A DNA stretch of 64,000 nt from Fulvivirga maritima (GCF_021389955.1 NZ_CP089980.1:2289001-2353000), one strand, 5' to 3'. Shown: positions 37,166 to 46,711, counted from the stretch's first letter. Notes: generated from the letters alone by a model not told the origin. A program made the numbers and translations.

Positions 37166-39316
37166 ATGAACATGAAACATCTATCAGTTTTTTTATTCCT
37201 GCCATTATTAATTTTATCCTGTACAAAGAAGAAAGAGGTGGAAGAGAACAAATTAACTTATCCTGAAACTGCAACGGTAGACACCGTAGATAACTATTTT
37301 GGAGTAGAAGTAAAAGATCCATACCGTTGGTTAGAAGATGATCAATCTGAAGCTACCAAGAGTTGGGTGAAAGCAGAGAACGAGGTCACTTTTGGCTATC
37401 TGAATAAAATCCCTTTTAAAGAGGATTTAAAAGGCAGATTAGAAGAGCTTTTTAATTATGAAAGAGTATTCGCTCCAGCTAAGCATAGAGATTATTACTA
37501 TTTCTATAAAAATGACGGGCTGCAAAATCAGAATGTGCTTTATAGAAAGAAAGGCGAAGATGGTGAAGCTGAAGTATTTTTAGATCCTAATAAATTCACA
37601 GAAGACGGTACCATTTCTTTGGCAGGTGCTTCATTTACAAAAGATGGATCATTGTTTGGCTACCTAATTTCTGAAGGTGGATCTGACTGGAGAAAGGCTA
37701 TAGTTTTAGATGCAGAGACTAAAGAGCAGGTAGGAGATACGCTGAGAGATATTAAATTTAGCGGAATAGCCTGGAAGGGAACAGAAGGCTTTTACTATAG
37801 CAGTTATGACAAGCCTAAAGAAGGATCAACCTTATCAGGTAAAACACAATTGCATAAATTATACTACCATAAAATGGGAACTCCTCAATCTGAGGATGAG
37901 CTGATTTTTGGAGGAGAAGAAACACCAAGAAGGTATATTGGCGCTTATCTCACTGAAGATGAAAGGTTTTTGGTTATAAGTGCTGCGGAGAGAACCAGCG
38001 GAAATGAGCTATATATAAAAGATTTAAGCAAACCAGATAGTGAAATTGTAACTATTGTTGAAGGTTATGATAGTGAGCAGGGAGTATTGCTTAATGATGG
38101 AGACCGATTGATAATAAGTACTAACCTTAAGGCTCCAAATAGCAAGTTAGTGGAGGTAGATATTGCTAATCCTACACCTGAACATTGGAAGGATCTGATT
38201 CCTGAAACTGAAAATGTGTTAACAGCTGGTAGTGCAGGAGGTAAAATATTTGCTGATTATATGATAGATGCTAAAACGGCGGTGAAGCAGTATGATCTGC
38301 ATGGTAACTTTGAGCATGATATTGAATTGCCAGGCATAGGCACAGCCTATGGTTTTAGCGGCGAAGCTGATGATAAGGAGCTTTATTATACTTTTACCTC
38401 TTTTACTTATCCTTCTACTATTTTTAAATATGATATTGCTTCGGGTAAATCAACTCTATATCAGCAGGCTAATGTAGATTTTAATCCTGATGACTATGAG
38501 ACCAAACAGGTTTTTTATACCAGTAAAGATGGTACAAAAGTGCCTATGTTTATTGTGCATAAAAAAGGATTGAAACTCGATGGCAAAAATCCTACTTATT
38601 TATACGCATACGGTGGTTTTAATGTGAGTCTTACTCCGTCATTTAGTACCAGCCGAATAGTATGGTTAGAAAATGGAGGTGTTTATGCTCAGCCCAACCT
38701 TCGTGGAGGAGGTGAGTATGGAGAGGAATGGCATAAAGCAGGCACCAAGATGCAAAAACAAAATGTATTTGATGATTTCATAGCGGCTGGAGAATACCTG
38801 ATAGAAAATAACTATACTTCTCATGATTATCTGGCTATATCAGGCGGTTCTAATGGCGGACTGCTGGTAGGCGCTACTATGACTCAAAGGCCAGATTTGG
38901 CAAAAGTGGCTTTTCCTGCAGTAGGAGTGATGGATATGCTCAGGTATCATACCTTTACCGCTGGTGCTGGTTGGGCTTATGACTATGGTACGGCAGAAGA
39001 TTCAAAGGAGATGTTTGAATATATTTATGGTTATAGTCCCGTTCATAATGTTAAGGATAGCGTAGAATATCCTGCTACTTTGGTAACTACCGCCGATCAT
39101 GACGACAGGGTGGTGCCGGCTCATTCATTTAAATTTGCTGCTCAGCTACAAAAGCACCAGGTAGGAGATAACCCTGTGCTAATAAGAATAGAGACAGATG
39201 CCGGCCATGGTGCTGGTAAACCAATAGCTAAAATTATAGAAGAGGAGGCCGATAAATATGCGTTTGCATGGTACAATATGGGTTATACTCCTCAGTTTGA
39301 GAAAAAAGACCTTTAA
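37166..39316 (+). CDS. prolyl oligopeptidase family serine peptidase (lipoprotein)
   Basis: This S9A peptidase of 716 residues cleaves peptides after proline. It starts with a lipoprotein signal (hydrophobic core and LILSC; ATG 37172 is an alternative start), so it is anchored in the envelope. The N-terminal part has DPYRWLEDDQS, then the beta-propeller, then the alpha/beta-hydrolase domain with GGSNGG (nucleophile Ser 562), DHDDRVVP (Asp near 644-647) and DAGHGAGKP (His 681). These positions agree with the known porcine triad order. A GNAT acetyltransferase gene starts 3 bases downstream. Confidence 0.94.
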   Translation: MNMKHLSVFLFLPLLILSCTKKKEVEENKLTYPETATVDTVDNYFGVEVKDPYRWLEDDQSEATKSWVKAENEVTFGYLNKIPFKEDLKGRLEELFNYERVFAPAKHRDYYYFYKNDGLQNQNVLYRKKGEDGEAEVFLDPNKFTEDGTISLAGASFTKDGSLFGYLISEGGSDWRKAIVLDAETKEQVGDTLRDIKFSGIAWKGTEGFYYSSYDKPKEGSTLSGKTQLHKLYYHKMGTPQSEDELIFGGEETPRRYIGAYLTEDERFLVISAAERTSGNELYIKDLSKPDSEIVTIVEGYDSEQGVLLNDGDRLIISTNLKAPNSKLVEVDIANPTPEHWKDLIPETENVLTAGSAGGKIFADYMIDAKTAVKQYDLHGNFEHDIELPGIGTAYGFSGEADDKELYYTFTSFTYPSTIFKYDIASGKSTLYQQANVDFNPDDYETKQVFYTSKDGTKVPMFIVHKKGLKLDGKNPTYLYAYGGFNVSLTPSFSTSRIVWLENGGVYAQPNLRGGGEYGEEWHKAGTKMQKQNVFDDFIAAGEYLIENNYTSHDYLAISGGSNGGLLVGATMTQRPDLAKVAFPAVGVMDMLRYHTFTAGAGWAYDYGTAEDSKEMFEYIYGYSPVHNVKDSVEYPATLVTTADHDDRVVPAHSFKFAAQLQKHQVGDNPVLIRIETDAGHGAGKPIAKIIEEEADKYAFAWYNMGYTPQFEKKDL

Positions 39317-39319
39317 AAA

Positions 39320-39766
39320 ATGATCAGAGAAGGAAAAAAAGAAGACTTGCCTCAGGTGTTAGCGCTTATTAAAGAATTGGCTGTTTATGAAAAGGCTGGC
39401 GATGAGGTAGATAATACCGTGGAGCAAATGGAAGAGGATGGCTTTGGCCCAAATCCTGCCTATGGATTATTTGTAGCAGAGTCTGATCATGGCGCCATTG
39501 TAGGAATTGCTATTTATTATTACCGTTATTCTACCTGGAAAGGAAGACGAATCTATTTGGAAGATATAGTGGTTACAGAAAGCGAAAGAGGAAATGGTCT
39601 TGGTAAAGCGCTTTTTGATAGCGTAATAGCCAAAGGAAAAGGAGAGAAATGTAAAGGAATGGTATGGCAGGTTCTTGATTGGAACGAACCTGCCATTAAT
39701 TTTTATAAGAAATACTATGATGCAGATCTAGATCCTGAATGGATTAACTGCAGTATTAATTTTTAA
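39320..39766 (+). CDS. GNAT-family N-acetyltransferase
   Basis: The 148-residue protein has the GNAT fold: an N-terminal IREGKKEDLPQVLALIKELA segment, ...GIAIYYYRYSTWKGRRIYLEDIVV, the acetyl-CoA loop ERGNGLGKALFDSV and the late VLDWNEPAINFYKK segment. This pattern resembles the spermidine/spermine N-acetyltransferase-like (SSAT) group, so a polyamine or thialysine substrate is possible, but the substrate is not established. It is coupled to the peptidase gene and overlaps the end of the convergent SiaC-like gene by four bases. Confidence 0.87.
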   Translation: MIREGKKEDLPQVLALIKELAVYEKAGDEVDNTVEQMEEDGFGPNPAYGLFVAESDHGAIVGIAIYYYRYSTWKGRRIYLEDIVVTESERGNGLGKALFDSVIAKGKGEKCKGMVWQVLDWNEPAINFYKKYYDADLDPEWINCSINF

Positions 39767-40140
39767 CTGTATACGACGTGCTCAAAAGGTACATCTACCA
39801 TGTCGGCTATTTCTTTGCCTAGCTCAGCCATATCTTCATCATCCGGATCATACTTCCATCGTACCATGATTTTGTTTCCGAAAATGAAAAATTTGTTGAG
39901 CTCAAATAGAATGTCTAAGAGCATTTTAGTGGAAGAAGTGTTTAAATACTCCATTTCAAGGTCAAGAAAGGTCTCTTTCTGAGGGCTTTGGAAGTAGGTT
40001 CTAAGCCACCCTACTATCGCCTGATGAAAAGGAGCAGTGTCTTCCATGAATGATCGGCCTACTATAGATAACTTACCTGAAGAATAGTCAAGAAAAACTT
40101 TCGGACTATCTTCGGTTGATTCTAGGTATAATGCATTCAT
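39763..40140 (-). CDS. SiaC-like regulatory phosphoprotein (DUF1987)
   Basis: The 125-residue protein matches the DUF1987/SiaC family: LYLESTEDSPKVFLDYSSGKLSIVGRSF in parts, the aspartate-rich LDLEMEYLNTSSTKMLLDIL and a C-terminal YDPDDEDMAELGKEIAD. In Pseudomonas, SiaC binds the diguanylate cyclase SiaD and is switched by phosphorylation of Thr68 by the SiaB kinase and removal by SiaA. The Thr of NTSS is at residue 68 here too. No siaA, siaB or siaD gene is near, so it is an orphan or its partners are elsewhere; many Bacteroidota have such proteins. Confidence 0.85.
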   Translation of the reverse strand: MNALYLESTEDSPKVFLDYSSGKLSIVGRSFMEDTAPFHQAIVGWLRTYFQSPQKETFLDLEMEYLNTSSTKMLLDILFELNKFFIFGNKIMVRWKYDPDDEDMAELGKEIADMVDVPFEHVVYS

Positions 40141-40276
40141 GATATAAATGTATAATAGAAATTGTAAAATTCATTTCTGAAGTAAGTATTTTGATCAAAT
40201 TCTTAATTCAAACTTACATTATAATTAATGGAAGCAATATTTTATTAAGTTCTTTTTATACGCTTAATGTAAGAAA

Positions 40277-40582
40277 TTACTCTACTTGCTGCAATAATGT
40301 TCTGAAAGCCACATGTTTATCTTTGTAATTCTTGTGTAGCAGTTGCACTATTGTAGGGGCGTGGTTGTCTAAATAATCTACAACTTTGTCTACACTTTCT
40401 GTGAAGTACTGAAAAGAGTAAGAAACACTTGCTTCTTCATCTTGCCCTAAAACTTTAAAAATCTGGCAATCTTTAAACAAACCAGTGGCCATTACCGTTG
40501 GAATATACGTTGTCTTCATCCATGCTAGCCACTCTTGCTCTACGTCGCTGTCAATACCTATAGTTACGTTATAAAGAACCAT
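40277..40582 (-). CDS. DUF4286 family protein
   Basis: The 101-residue protein begins MVLYNVTIGID and contains EQEWLAWMKTTYIPTVMATG and FKVLGQDEEASVSYSFQYF, which fit the small Bacteroidota DUF4286 family (a ferredoxin-like, dimeric alpha-beta barrel type). The function is unknown. It stands alone between a SiaC-like gene (136-base gap, AT-rich with no feature seen) and a divergent mltF-like gene. Confidence 0.8.
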   Translation of the reverse strand: MVLYNVTIGIDSDVEQEWLAWMKTTYIPTVMATGLFKDCQIFKVLGQDEEASVSYSFQYFTESVDKVVDYLDNHAPTIVQLLHKNYKDKHVAFRTLLQQVE

Positions 40583-40677
40583 GATTAATTATATAAAATG
40601 CTTAAATATTTAACAATATATATTTGAATTGCGAAAATTCTTTTGCAACATCAAAATTATGATTATTTTCATAGATT

Positions 40678-42150
40678 ATGGCTTTATCATTTTATAAAAA
40701 TAGGCCTCTTTATTATTTGTGTTTTGTGTTAGTAATGGTATTTATGGCGGGCTGTCATAAGACCACCAATGAAAGTACTGAACCGGAAGAAGAACAGATA
40801 CCCGCAGTTAGACCTGTGGATTTTGATCTTGAAAGAATTAAAAAGAGGGGCTCAATAATAGCTATTGTAGATAACAGTTCTACAGGTTATTTCCTCTACA
40901 GAGGCCGCCCTATGGGGTATGAATATGATTTACTTTCTCTATATGCTGAGCAAATAGGTGTAACACTTGAAATAAAAGTGACTACCAGCATAGATGAGGC
41001 ATTTGATATGCTAAATAATGGAGAAGGAGATATTATTGCTTATTCACTGGCTATAACCAAAGCCAGAAAAGAAATAGTTGATTTCACACACAGTCATTAC
41101 ACCACTCGTCAGGTGCTGGTGCAGCGTAAGCCCAGAAACTGGAGGAGAATGACTCGTGCTGAGATAGATAAAAAACTGATCCGAAATCAGGTAGATCTTA
41201 TTGGTAAAGAAGTACATGTGCGTAAAAGCTCTTCTTTTGTAGATAGGTTGCAGAACTTATCAGATGAAATAGGAGGTGATGTGCTTATTATAGAAGAACA
41301 AGATAGTGCAGAGTCTGAAGAGTTAATCAGACAAGTGGCCTTTTCAGAAATTGATTATACCATTGCTGATGAAACTATGGCACTTGTAAATGCCTCTTAC
41401 TACCCTATTCTTGATGTGCGTACTGACATTAGCTTTCCTCAACAGATTGCCTGGGCTGTGCGTAAAAACTCTGACCAGCTGCTTAACTCTCTAAACGAGT
41501 GGATCGTTCAGGTGAAAAAGAAGCCTACTTTTAACATCATTTATAATAAGTATTTCAAAAGTCCCAGGGCCTCATTGATAAGAGCTAAAAGTAGCTACTC
41601 TTCTATGGGAGGCGAAAAAATTAGTGTTTATGACGATATTATAAAAGTAGCGGCTGACAGTTTGGGCTGGGATTGGCAGCTATTGGCGGCACAGATATAT
41701 CAGGAATCGCACTTTGATCCTAATGTGGAATCATGGGCAGGAGCTATCGGCCTTATGCAAATAGTGCCAGAAACGGGAGAACGCTATGGCGCTACAGACC
41801 TGACTGATCCGGTAGATAATATTATGGCCGGAGTGAACTTACTCAGGTTTTTAGATGACCTTTGGTCTAAGACCATAAAAGATGCAGATGAGAGACTCAA
41901 ATTTGTGCTGGCGAGCTATAATGTAGGCTTAGGCCACGTCGTAGATGCTCGTGAGTTAGCTAAAAAATATGGTAGAGATCCATTGAAATGGGATGATAAC
42001 GTAGAGTATTTCCTTTTAATGAAGTCTAAACCAGAGTTTTTCCGTGATCCTGTAGTGAAGTCTGGTTACTGCCGTGGTGAAGAGCCTGTTAATTACGTAA
42101 AAGAAATATTAAACAGGTATCAGCAATACAGACAGCTAATTACTACATAA
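40678..42150 (+). CDS. MltF-like lytic transglycosylase with solute-binding domain
   Basis: The 490-residue lipoprotein has a signal with the lipidated Cys at 26. The N-terminal domain (about 55-300) is of the periplasmic solute-binding type (IVDNSSTGYFLYRGRPMGYEYDLL). The C-terminal domain (about 320-480) is an SLT lytic transglycosylase with the catalytic Glu in QESHFDP (343), GAIGLMQIVPETG and LASYNVGLGHV. This matches MltF, which cleaves glycan strands to 1,6-anhydro-MurNAc; AnmK, encoded at 5846-6919, recycles that product. It converges with the kmo gene, only 6 bases apart. Confidence 0.9.
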   Translation: MALSFYKNRPLYYLCFVLVMVFMAGCHKTTNESTEPEEEQIPAVRPVDFDLERIKKRGSIIAIVDNSSTGYFLYRGRPMGYEYDLLSLYAEQIGVTLEIKVTTSIDEAFDMLNNGEGDIIAYSLAITKARKEIVDFTHSHYTTRQVLVQRKPRNWRRMTRAEIDKKLIRNQVDLIGKEVHVRKSSSFVDRLQNLSDEIGGDVLIIEEQDSAESEELIRQVAFSEIDYTIADETMALVNASYYPILDVRTDISFPQQIAWAVRKNSDQLLNSLNEWIVQVKKKPTFNIIYNKYFKSPRASLIRAKSSYSSMGGEKISVYDDIIKVAADSLGWDWQLLAAQIYQESHFDPNVESWAGAIGLMQIVPETGERYGATDLTDPVDNIMAGVNLLRFLDDLWSKTIKDADERLKFVLASYNVGLGHVVDARELAKKYGRDPLKWDDNVEYFLLMKSKPEFFRDPVVKSGYCRGEEPVNYVKEILNRYQQYRQLITT

Positions 42151-42155
42151 ATGTA

Positions 42156-43487
42156 TTATACCATTGGGGGCAGCTGATTGACTATTGATTCAAAATCGAG
42201 TTGTTCCCATTGGCTCTCAATATTGGGTGTGGCCATCACTTTATCCATAATTTCGGACTGTAGCTTGCCAAAATCAGCCGCTTGAGAATATCTGATATTC
42301 TCATTAAAAGTGACCATAGAATATAGAGGAATCCATTTTTCGGGATAGAGCTCATGGAGTTTTGCTTCTATTTTTTTTCTAAGAAGGAAGCTTTCATCGG
42401 CTACTTGATCTCGCATTTCAATGAAATTTTTAAGAGCCAGGTCAGAAATAGCATCTCCGTCTGGTTTTCTTATCTTACTGTACTCAGGCAGTACCAAGTC
42501 CCAATGGTCATCATGCTTATTTAATAAATCATTGAGTACACGACAATCTTCAAAGCCGCAATTCATACCCTGGCCGTAAAAGGGAACTATAGCATGGGCA
42601 GCATCTCCTATTAGTAATGATTGATTCTTGTGCCATGGAGAAGATCTTACTGTGACTAAAGCAGACGTGGGATTAGAATGAAAATCATTAAGCAAATCAG
42701 GCATAAGCTCATAAGCATCAGGAAATTGCTTTTTAAAGAATGCTGTTATGTCTTCATCTGATTGCAAGTTCTCAAAAGACTGTTCTCCTTCAAAAGGGTA
42801 AAATAGGGTGCAGGTGAAGCTGCCATCCAAATTAGGAAGGGCTATGAGCATAAAATTTCCGCGTGGCCAAATGTGCAAGGAGTTTTTGTCTATTTTAAAG
42901 CCGTTGGTTGCGGTAGGCGGTATAGATAGCTCTTTATAACCATGTTCAAGGTATTGCTGAGAGTAGTTGAAACGTGAAGTGTGTTCCATCGCCTGCCTGA
43001 TAATGGAAAAAGCACCATCGGCACCTATAATAATATCAGATGAAACCTTTTTGTCTTCGAAATGGAGGATGTTATTATTAAGGTCTACTTCATTACATTT
43101 TTGGTTGAAGAATATTTCTACTCCATTGGCTTCTGCGGCATCTAGTAAAAGGGCGTTTAATCCACCTCTGGAGATAGAGTAAATGGCTTGTCCGCTTTTG
43201 CCGTAAGGCTGAAAAGTTAATTGTCCCTCTTCATTATGCATCATTCGGCCTTTCATAGGAATGGTTAATTCCTCGGCTTTTTCCTTTAACCCCACTTCTT
43301 GCAGTGGTAGCCAACCCCTGTTGCTCAAGGCCAGGTTGATAGATCTTCCTGCCGAAATGTCTGCTTTTCTGAGGTCAGGACGGCTTTCAAATAGGGATAC
43401 TTTGTAGCCTCTTTTGGCTAAGTATACTGACATCAGACTGCCAACCAAACCAGCTCCTACAATCGATATTTTTTCTACTTTAGTCAT
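42156..43487 (-). CDS. kmo: kynurenine 3-monooxygenase
   Basis: The FAD enzyme hydroxylates kynurenine to 3-hydroxykynurenine. The FAD-binding motif IVGAGLVGSL (9-18) is followed by the substrate-site motifs of the family: ISAGRSINLALSNRGW, GRMMHNEEGQL, GADGAFSIIRQ, and GDAAHAIVPFYGQGMNCGFEDC. At 443 residues it has the normal length and its C-terminus lacks a clear transmembrane anchor of the eukaryotic type. It overlaps the end of kynU by 8 bases and closes the operon. Confidence 0.95.
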   Translation of the reverse strand: MTKVEKISIVGAGLVGSLMSVYLAKRGYKVSLFESRPDLRKADISAGRSINLALSNRGWLPLQEVGLKEKAEELTIPMKGRMMHNEEGQLTFQPYGKSGQAIYSISRGGLNALLLDAAEANGVEIFFNQKCNEVDLNNNILHFEDKKVSSDIIIGADGAFSIIRQAMEHTSRFNYSQQYLEHGYKELSIPPTATNGFKIDKNSLHIWPRGNFMLIALPNLDGSFTCTLFYPFEGEQSFENLQSDEDITAFFKKQFPDAYELMPDLLNDFHSNPTSALVTVRSSPWHKNQSLLIGDAAHAIVPFYGQGMNCGFEDCRVLNDLLNKHDDHWDLVLPEYSKIRKPDGDAISDLALKNFIEMRDQVADESFLLRKKIEAKLHELYPEKWIPLYSMVTFNENIRYSQAADFGKLQSEIMDKVMATPNIESQWEQLDFESIVNQLPPMV

Positions 43488-44746
43488 TAGCCACAGTTTG
43501 TTTTAAGATGTCATAAAAACGATATACTTCAGTGAAAGTATTGTAGAGAGGTACCGGAGCTACTCTTATGGCATTAGGTTCTCGCCAGTCAGCTATTACG
43601 CCCGCTTCGGTCAGTTTATTAAAGGCCTTTTTGCCATTTTTCTCAGCTTCTAATGATAGCTGACAACCACGCTCAGCAGGATTTTCGGGGGTTATGATGT
43701 TAATGCCTTCAACTTTTTTTAGCAGAAACTCCATGAAGCCGGTCAGTTCTATACTTTTCTTCCTTTAGGGCTTCCATACCTGCATTATCAAATATTTCTA
43801 AGGCCGCTAGGTTTACAGCGCTACTCATAATATTGACATTGCTCGTTTGCCACCCATCAGCGCCAGGCATGGGCTTAAAGCCTTTTTCCATTTTAAACCT
43901 GGAGGCTTCATCATAGCCCCACCAGCCTGCCAGGCGTGGAGTATCAGGATTAAGGCCATGTTTGTCATGAACAAAAATACCGCTTATGCCCCCAGGGCCA
44001 GAGTTTAAATATTTGTAACTGCACCAGGCTGCAAAGTCTACGTTGTCATCATGTAGAGAAAGCGGAACATTTCCTGCAGCATGGGCCAGGTCAAAGCCAG
44101 CCAGCGCTCCGGCTTTATGTGCTGCTTCCGTAATTTCTTTCATAGGGAAAAATTGCCCCGTATAATACTGAACAGCACCAAAAAGCACCAGCGCGAGTGA
44201 ATCACCAGCTTTTTCGATGGCGCTATTAATATCATCCATATCCAAAGTGCTTTTTCCTTCTTTAGGATGTACTTCTATTAAGGCGTCTTCGTAATCAAAG
44301 CCATGCAGTTTTATCTGACTTTCAATCGCATATTGGTCTGAAGGAAAGGCTCCGGCTTCCATAATGATCTTATATCTTTCTTTGGTAGGCCGGTAAAAGG
44401 AGATGAGTAAAAGGTGCAAGTTGGTGGTAAGGCTATTCATAGAAACCACTTCAGAGGGATTTGCCCCCATTATTTTAGAAAGCGTTTCTTTGCTGAATTT
44501 GTGGTATTCAAACCAAGGCCTTTTGTTAGAATGAAAATGACCTTCCACACCTAAAGTAGCCCAGCCTTGTAGTTCTTCGTTTACATATTTTGCCGTGCTT
44601 TTGGGCTGTAGCCCCAGGCTATTGCCGGTAAAGTAAATGCTGGGCTTGCCGTTTACCTCAGGGATAAAAAATTGATCTCTGTAGTCTTTGAGAGGATCTG
44701 TATGATCCTTATGCTGAGCAAATTCTAAAGAATCCTGATAAGTCAT
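43480..44746 (-). CDS. kynU: kynureninase (frameshifted near 43755)
   Basis: KynU is a PLP enzyme splitting (3-hydroxy)kynurenine into (3-hydroxy)anthranilate and alanine. The first frame carries YFTGNSLGLQP, NSLTTNLHLLL, FDLAHAAGN and CSYKYLNSGPGG (PLP Lys) but ends at 43709. The rest (GFMEFLLKKVEGINIITP, RGCQLSL, DWREPNAIRVAPVPLYN) is in the next frame. Deleting one base, best in the four-T run at 43755-43758, gives a protein of about 421 residues with SIELTGFMEFLL at the join, as in the family. ATG 44746 fits the family start better than 44776. It lies between ogt and kmo. Confidence 0.9.
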
Positions 44747-44768
44747 GGCTTTTTCTTTTAACTCAATA

Positions 44769-45254
44769 TTAGCCAAAAATTTTCATCTGTTCCCCTTTGA
44801 TAATGCCTTCGTGTTTTAAAAGCCATTCTTTCTTTTCTAACCCACCTGCAAAGCCCACCAGCTTACCGTCTTTACCTATTACCCGGTGGCATGGGATAAT
44901 TAGGGGTAATTTATTTTTGCCATTGGCAGTGCCGGCAGCTCTTATGCATTTCAGGTCTCCGAGCCTAATCGCAAGTTCAGAATATGAAATAGTTTGTCCG
45001 TAGGGTATTTTAGAAAGCTGTGCCCATACTTTGTTTTGAAAGTCAGTGCCTTTGAGCAGATAAGGAACGGTAAAATTTTTAAGTGTACCCTTAAAGTATT
45101 GATCAAGTTCATCAATACAATGATCTATAATGCTGTTAGTCTCCTTTTCTGATGGCTGAATGTCTGGTGCATTAAAAGTAATAGACAATACTGCTTCTTC
45201 ATTAGCCTCAATGCCTAAAGGGCCTATAGGAGATGAATAGATGTGGTTGATCAA
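44769..45254 (-). CDS. ogt: methylated-DNA-protein-cysteine methyltransferase
   Basis: The suicide repair protein takes methyl groups from O6-methylguanine in DNA. The 161 residues include the active-site motif IPCHRVIG with the acceptor Cys at 122, the helix-turn-helix YGQTISYSELA and the Asn hinge region RAAGTANGKN. It has no AdaA domain. It lies within the kynurenine operon, 5 bases from the upstream dioxygenase gene and overlapping or close to kynU. Its presence there is odd, as it has no known role in tryptophan catabolism. Confidence 0.93.
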   Translation of the reverse strand: MINHIYSSPIGPLGIEANEEAVLSITFNAPDIQPSEKETNSIIDHCIDELDQYFKGTLKNFTVPYLLKGTDFQNKVWAQLSKIPYGQTISYSELAIRLGDLKCIRAAGTANGKNKLPLIIPCHRVIGKDGKLVGFAGGLEKKEWLLKHEGIIKGEQMKIFG

Positions 45255-45258
45255 CTTC

Positions 45259-45786
45259 TTAAATAAACTTTTTGTCAGTCTCCATTACATGACCACAGTT
45301 ATCACAAGTGCGGAGTTTTTCAGAGCTATAAAACTCTTTAAACCTGGGGAGGAAGTCAGTTTCAATATTGTGAAGCGGGAAATAAGTCTCATGGAGCTTG
45401 TGGTTGCATTTTTCACAATACCATATTAACCCATCTGTATATTTTTCATCCCTTTTTCTTTCTATTACCAAGCCTACACTACCTTCAGACCTTATGGGGG
45501 AGTGAGGGACTTTGGCGGGATTCAGATACATTTCACCTTCTTTTATAGGCACATCTACAGCTTTACCATCTTCTTGTATTTTCACCAAAATATCACCTTC
45601 TAGCTGATAAAAGAGCTCTTCTGTTTCATTATAATGATAGTCTTTTCTGGCATTAGGGCCACCTACTATCATTACAATATAGTCACCTGCATCAGCATAT
45701 AAATTTTTATTACTCACAGGAGGTTTTAATAGATCGCGGTTTTCATCGATCCACTTTTTTAGGTTAAAAGGTCTTTTAATAGCCAT
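45259..45786 (-). CDS. nbaC: 3-hydroxyanthranilate 3,4-dioxygenase
   Basis: This cupin iron dioxygenase opens the ring of 3-hydroxyanthranilate to 2-amino-3-carboxymuconate semialdehyde. Metal ligands agree with the bacterial family at the same positions: His 51, Glu 57 and His 95 (in HYNETEELFYQLEG and VPHSPIRS). The C-terminal rubredoxin-like site has Cys at 124, 127, 161 and 164 (YCEKC and CDNC). The 175 residues match the bacterial form. It is the first gene of the operon running on to ogt, kynU and kmo. Confidence 0.95.
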   Translation of the reverse strand: MAIKRPFNLKKWIDENRDLLKPPVSNKNLYADAGDYIVMIVGGPNARKDYHYNETEELFYQLEGDILVKIQEDGKAVDVPIKEGEMYLNPAKVPHSPIRSEGSVGLVIERKRDEKYTDGLIWYCEKCNHKLHETYFPLHNIETDFLPRFKEFYSSEKLRTCDNCGHVMETDKKFI

Positions 45787-45895
45787 TATATTTCTAATTA
45801 ATAAAATGATTATAGAACCAGTAAGCGGGGTTCGGCTTCCTGTTCATTTATTTTTAAATTTAGGGAATTTTGAACCTAAAAGAACATAAATAGCT

Positions 45896-46684
45896 ATGGA
45901 TATAGATTTAAAAGGAAAAAGAGCATTGGTTTGTGGTAGCACACAGGGAATTGGTAAAGCCGCTGCTATAGAGCTGGCTAGTTTAGGGGCGCACGTTACC
46001 TTAGTAGCTCGAGATGAAAACAAGTTGAAAGAAGTGCTTGACGAGTTGCCTCTCACTGGTGATCCTCAGCACCATTATATTTGTGCAGATTTTGATGATC
46101 CTGAAAGTTTGAAAAATGCCCTCAATGCTTATTTGATTAAGGAAAATGATGTTCATATACTTATAAATAATACGGGCGGACCAGCTGGAGGCGCTGCCAT
46201 AGATGCGGAGCTGGATGAATTTACTTTAGCCTTCAATAGGCATTTGATCTGTAATCAGATACTTGCACAGGCAGTAGTGCCTTCTATGAAAAAGTTGGGT
46301 TATGGTAGAATTATTAACGTCATTTCCACCTCGGTAAAAGTGCCTATTCAAGGTTTGGGGGTTTCTAATACTATTAGAGGCGCTGTGGCGAATTGGGCTA
46401 AAACCTTATCATTAGAATTAGGAGGTTTTGGTATTACAGTAAATAATATTTTGCCCGGGTTTACTGAGACTGCCCGTATTAGATCCATTATAAGTAATAA
46501 TGCCAGAAAGAATGGAGTAAGTGAAGCTGAAATTGAGGAAGGCATGAAAAAGCAAATCCCGGTTGGCAGGTTTGCTGAGGCATCAGAAACGGCAGCAGCA
46601 ATAGCATTTCTGGCCAGCCCGGCAGCAGCTTATATTAATGGAGTGAACCTTCCTGTAGATGGAGGCAGGTTGGGTTGTTTATAA
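45896..46684 (+). CDS. SDR-family oxidoreductase lacking YxxxK motif
   Basis: The 262-residue protein has the Rossmann signature GSTQGIGKA (NAD(P) binding, about 13-22) and NNTGGPAGG, and a C-terminal PVGRFAEASETAAAIAFLASPAAAYINGVNLPVDGG like 3-oxoacyl-ACP reductases (in parts). The usual catalytic Tyr-x-x-x-Lys after the Ser is replaced by Ser-Asn-Thr-Ile-Arg (GLGVSNTIRGAV). The same replacement occurs in a known divergent SDR branch. It is divergent from the dioxygenase gene across a 109-base gap, and 27 bases before the aldehyde dehydrogenase gene, so a part in kynurenine or aminomuconate breakdown is likely but not proven. Confidence 0.85.
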   Translation: MDIDLKGKRALVCGSTQGIGKAAAIELASLGAHVTLVARDENKLKEVLDELPLTGDPQHHYICADFDDPESLKNALNAYLIKENDVHILINNTGGPAGGAAIDAELDEFTLAFNRHLICNQILAQAVVPSMKKLGYGRIINVISTSVKVPIQGLGVSNTIRGAVANWAKTLSLELGGFGITVNNILPGFTETARIRSIISNNARKNGVSEAEIEEGMKKQIPVGRFAEASETAAAIAFLASPAAAYINGVNLPVDGGRLGCL

Positions 46685-46711
46685 ACGATTAGTTTAAAAA
46701 GCTAAGAGGCC

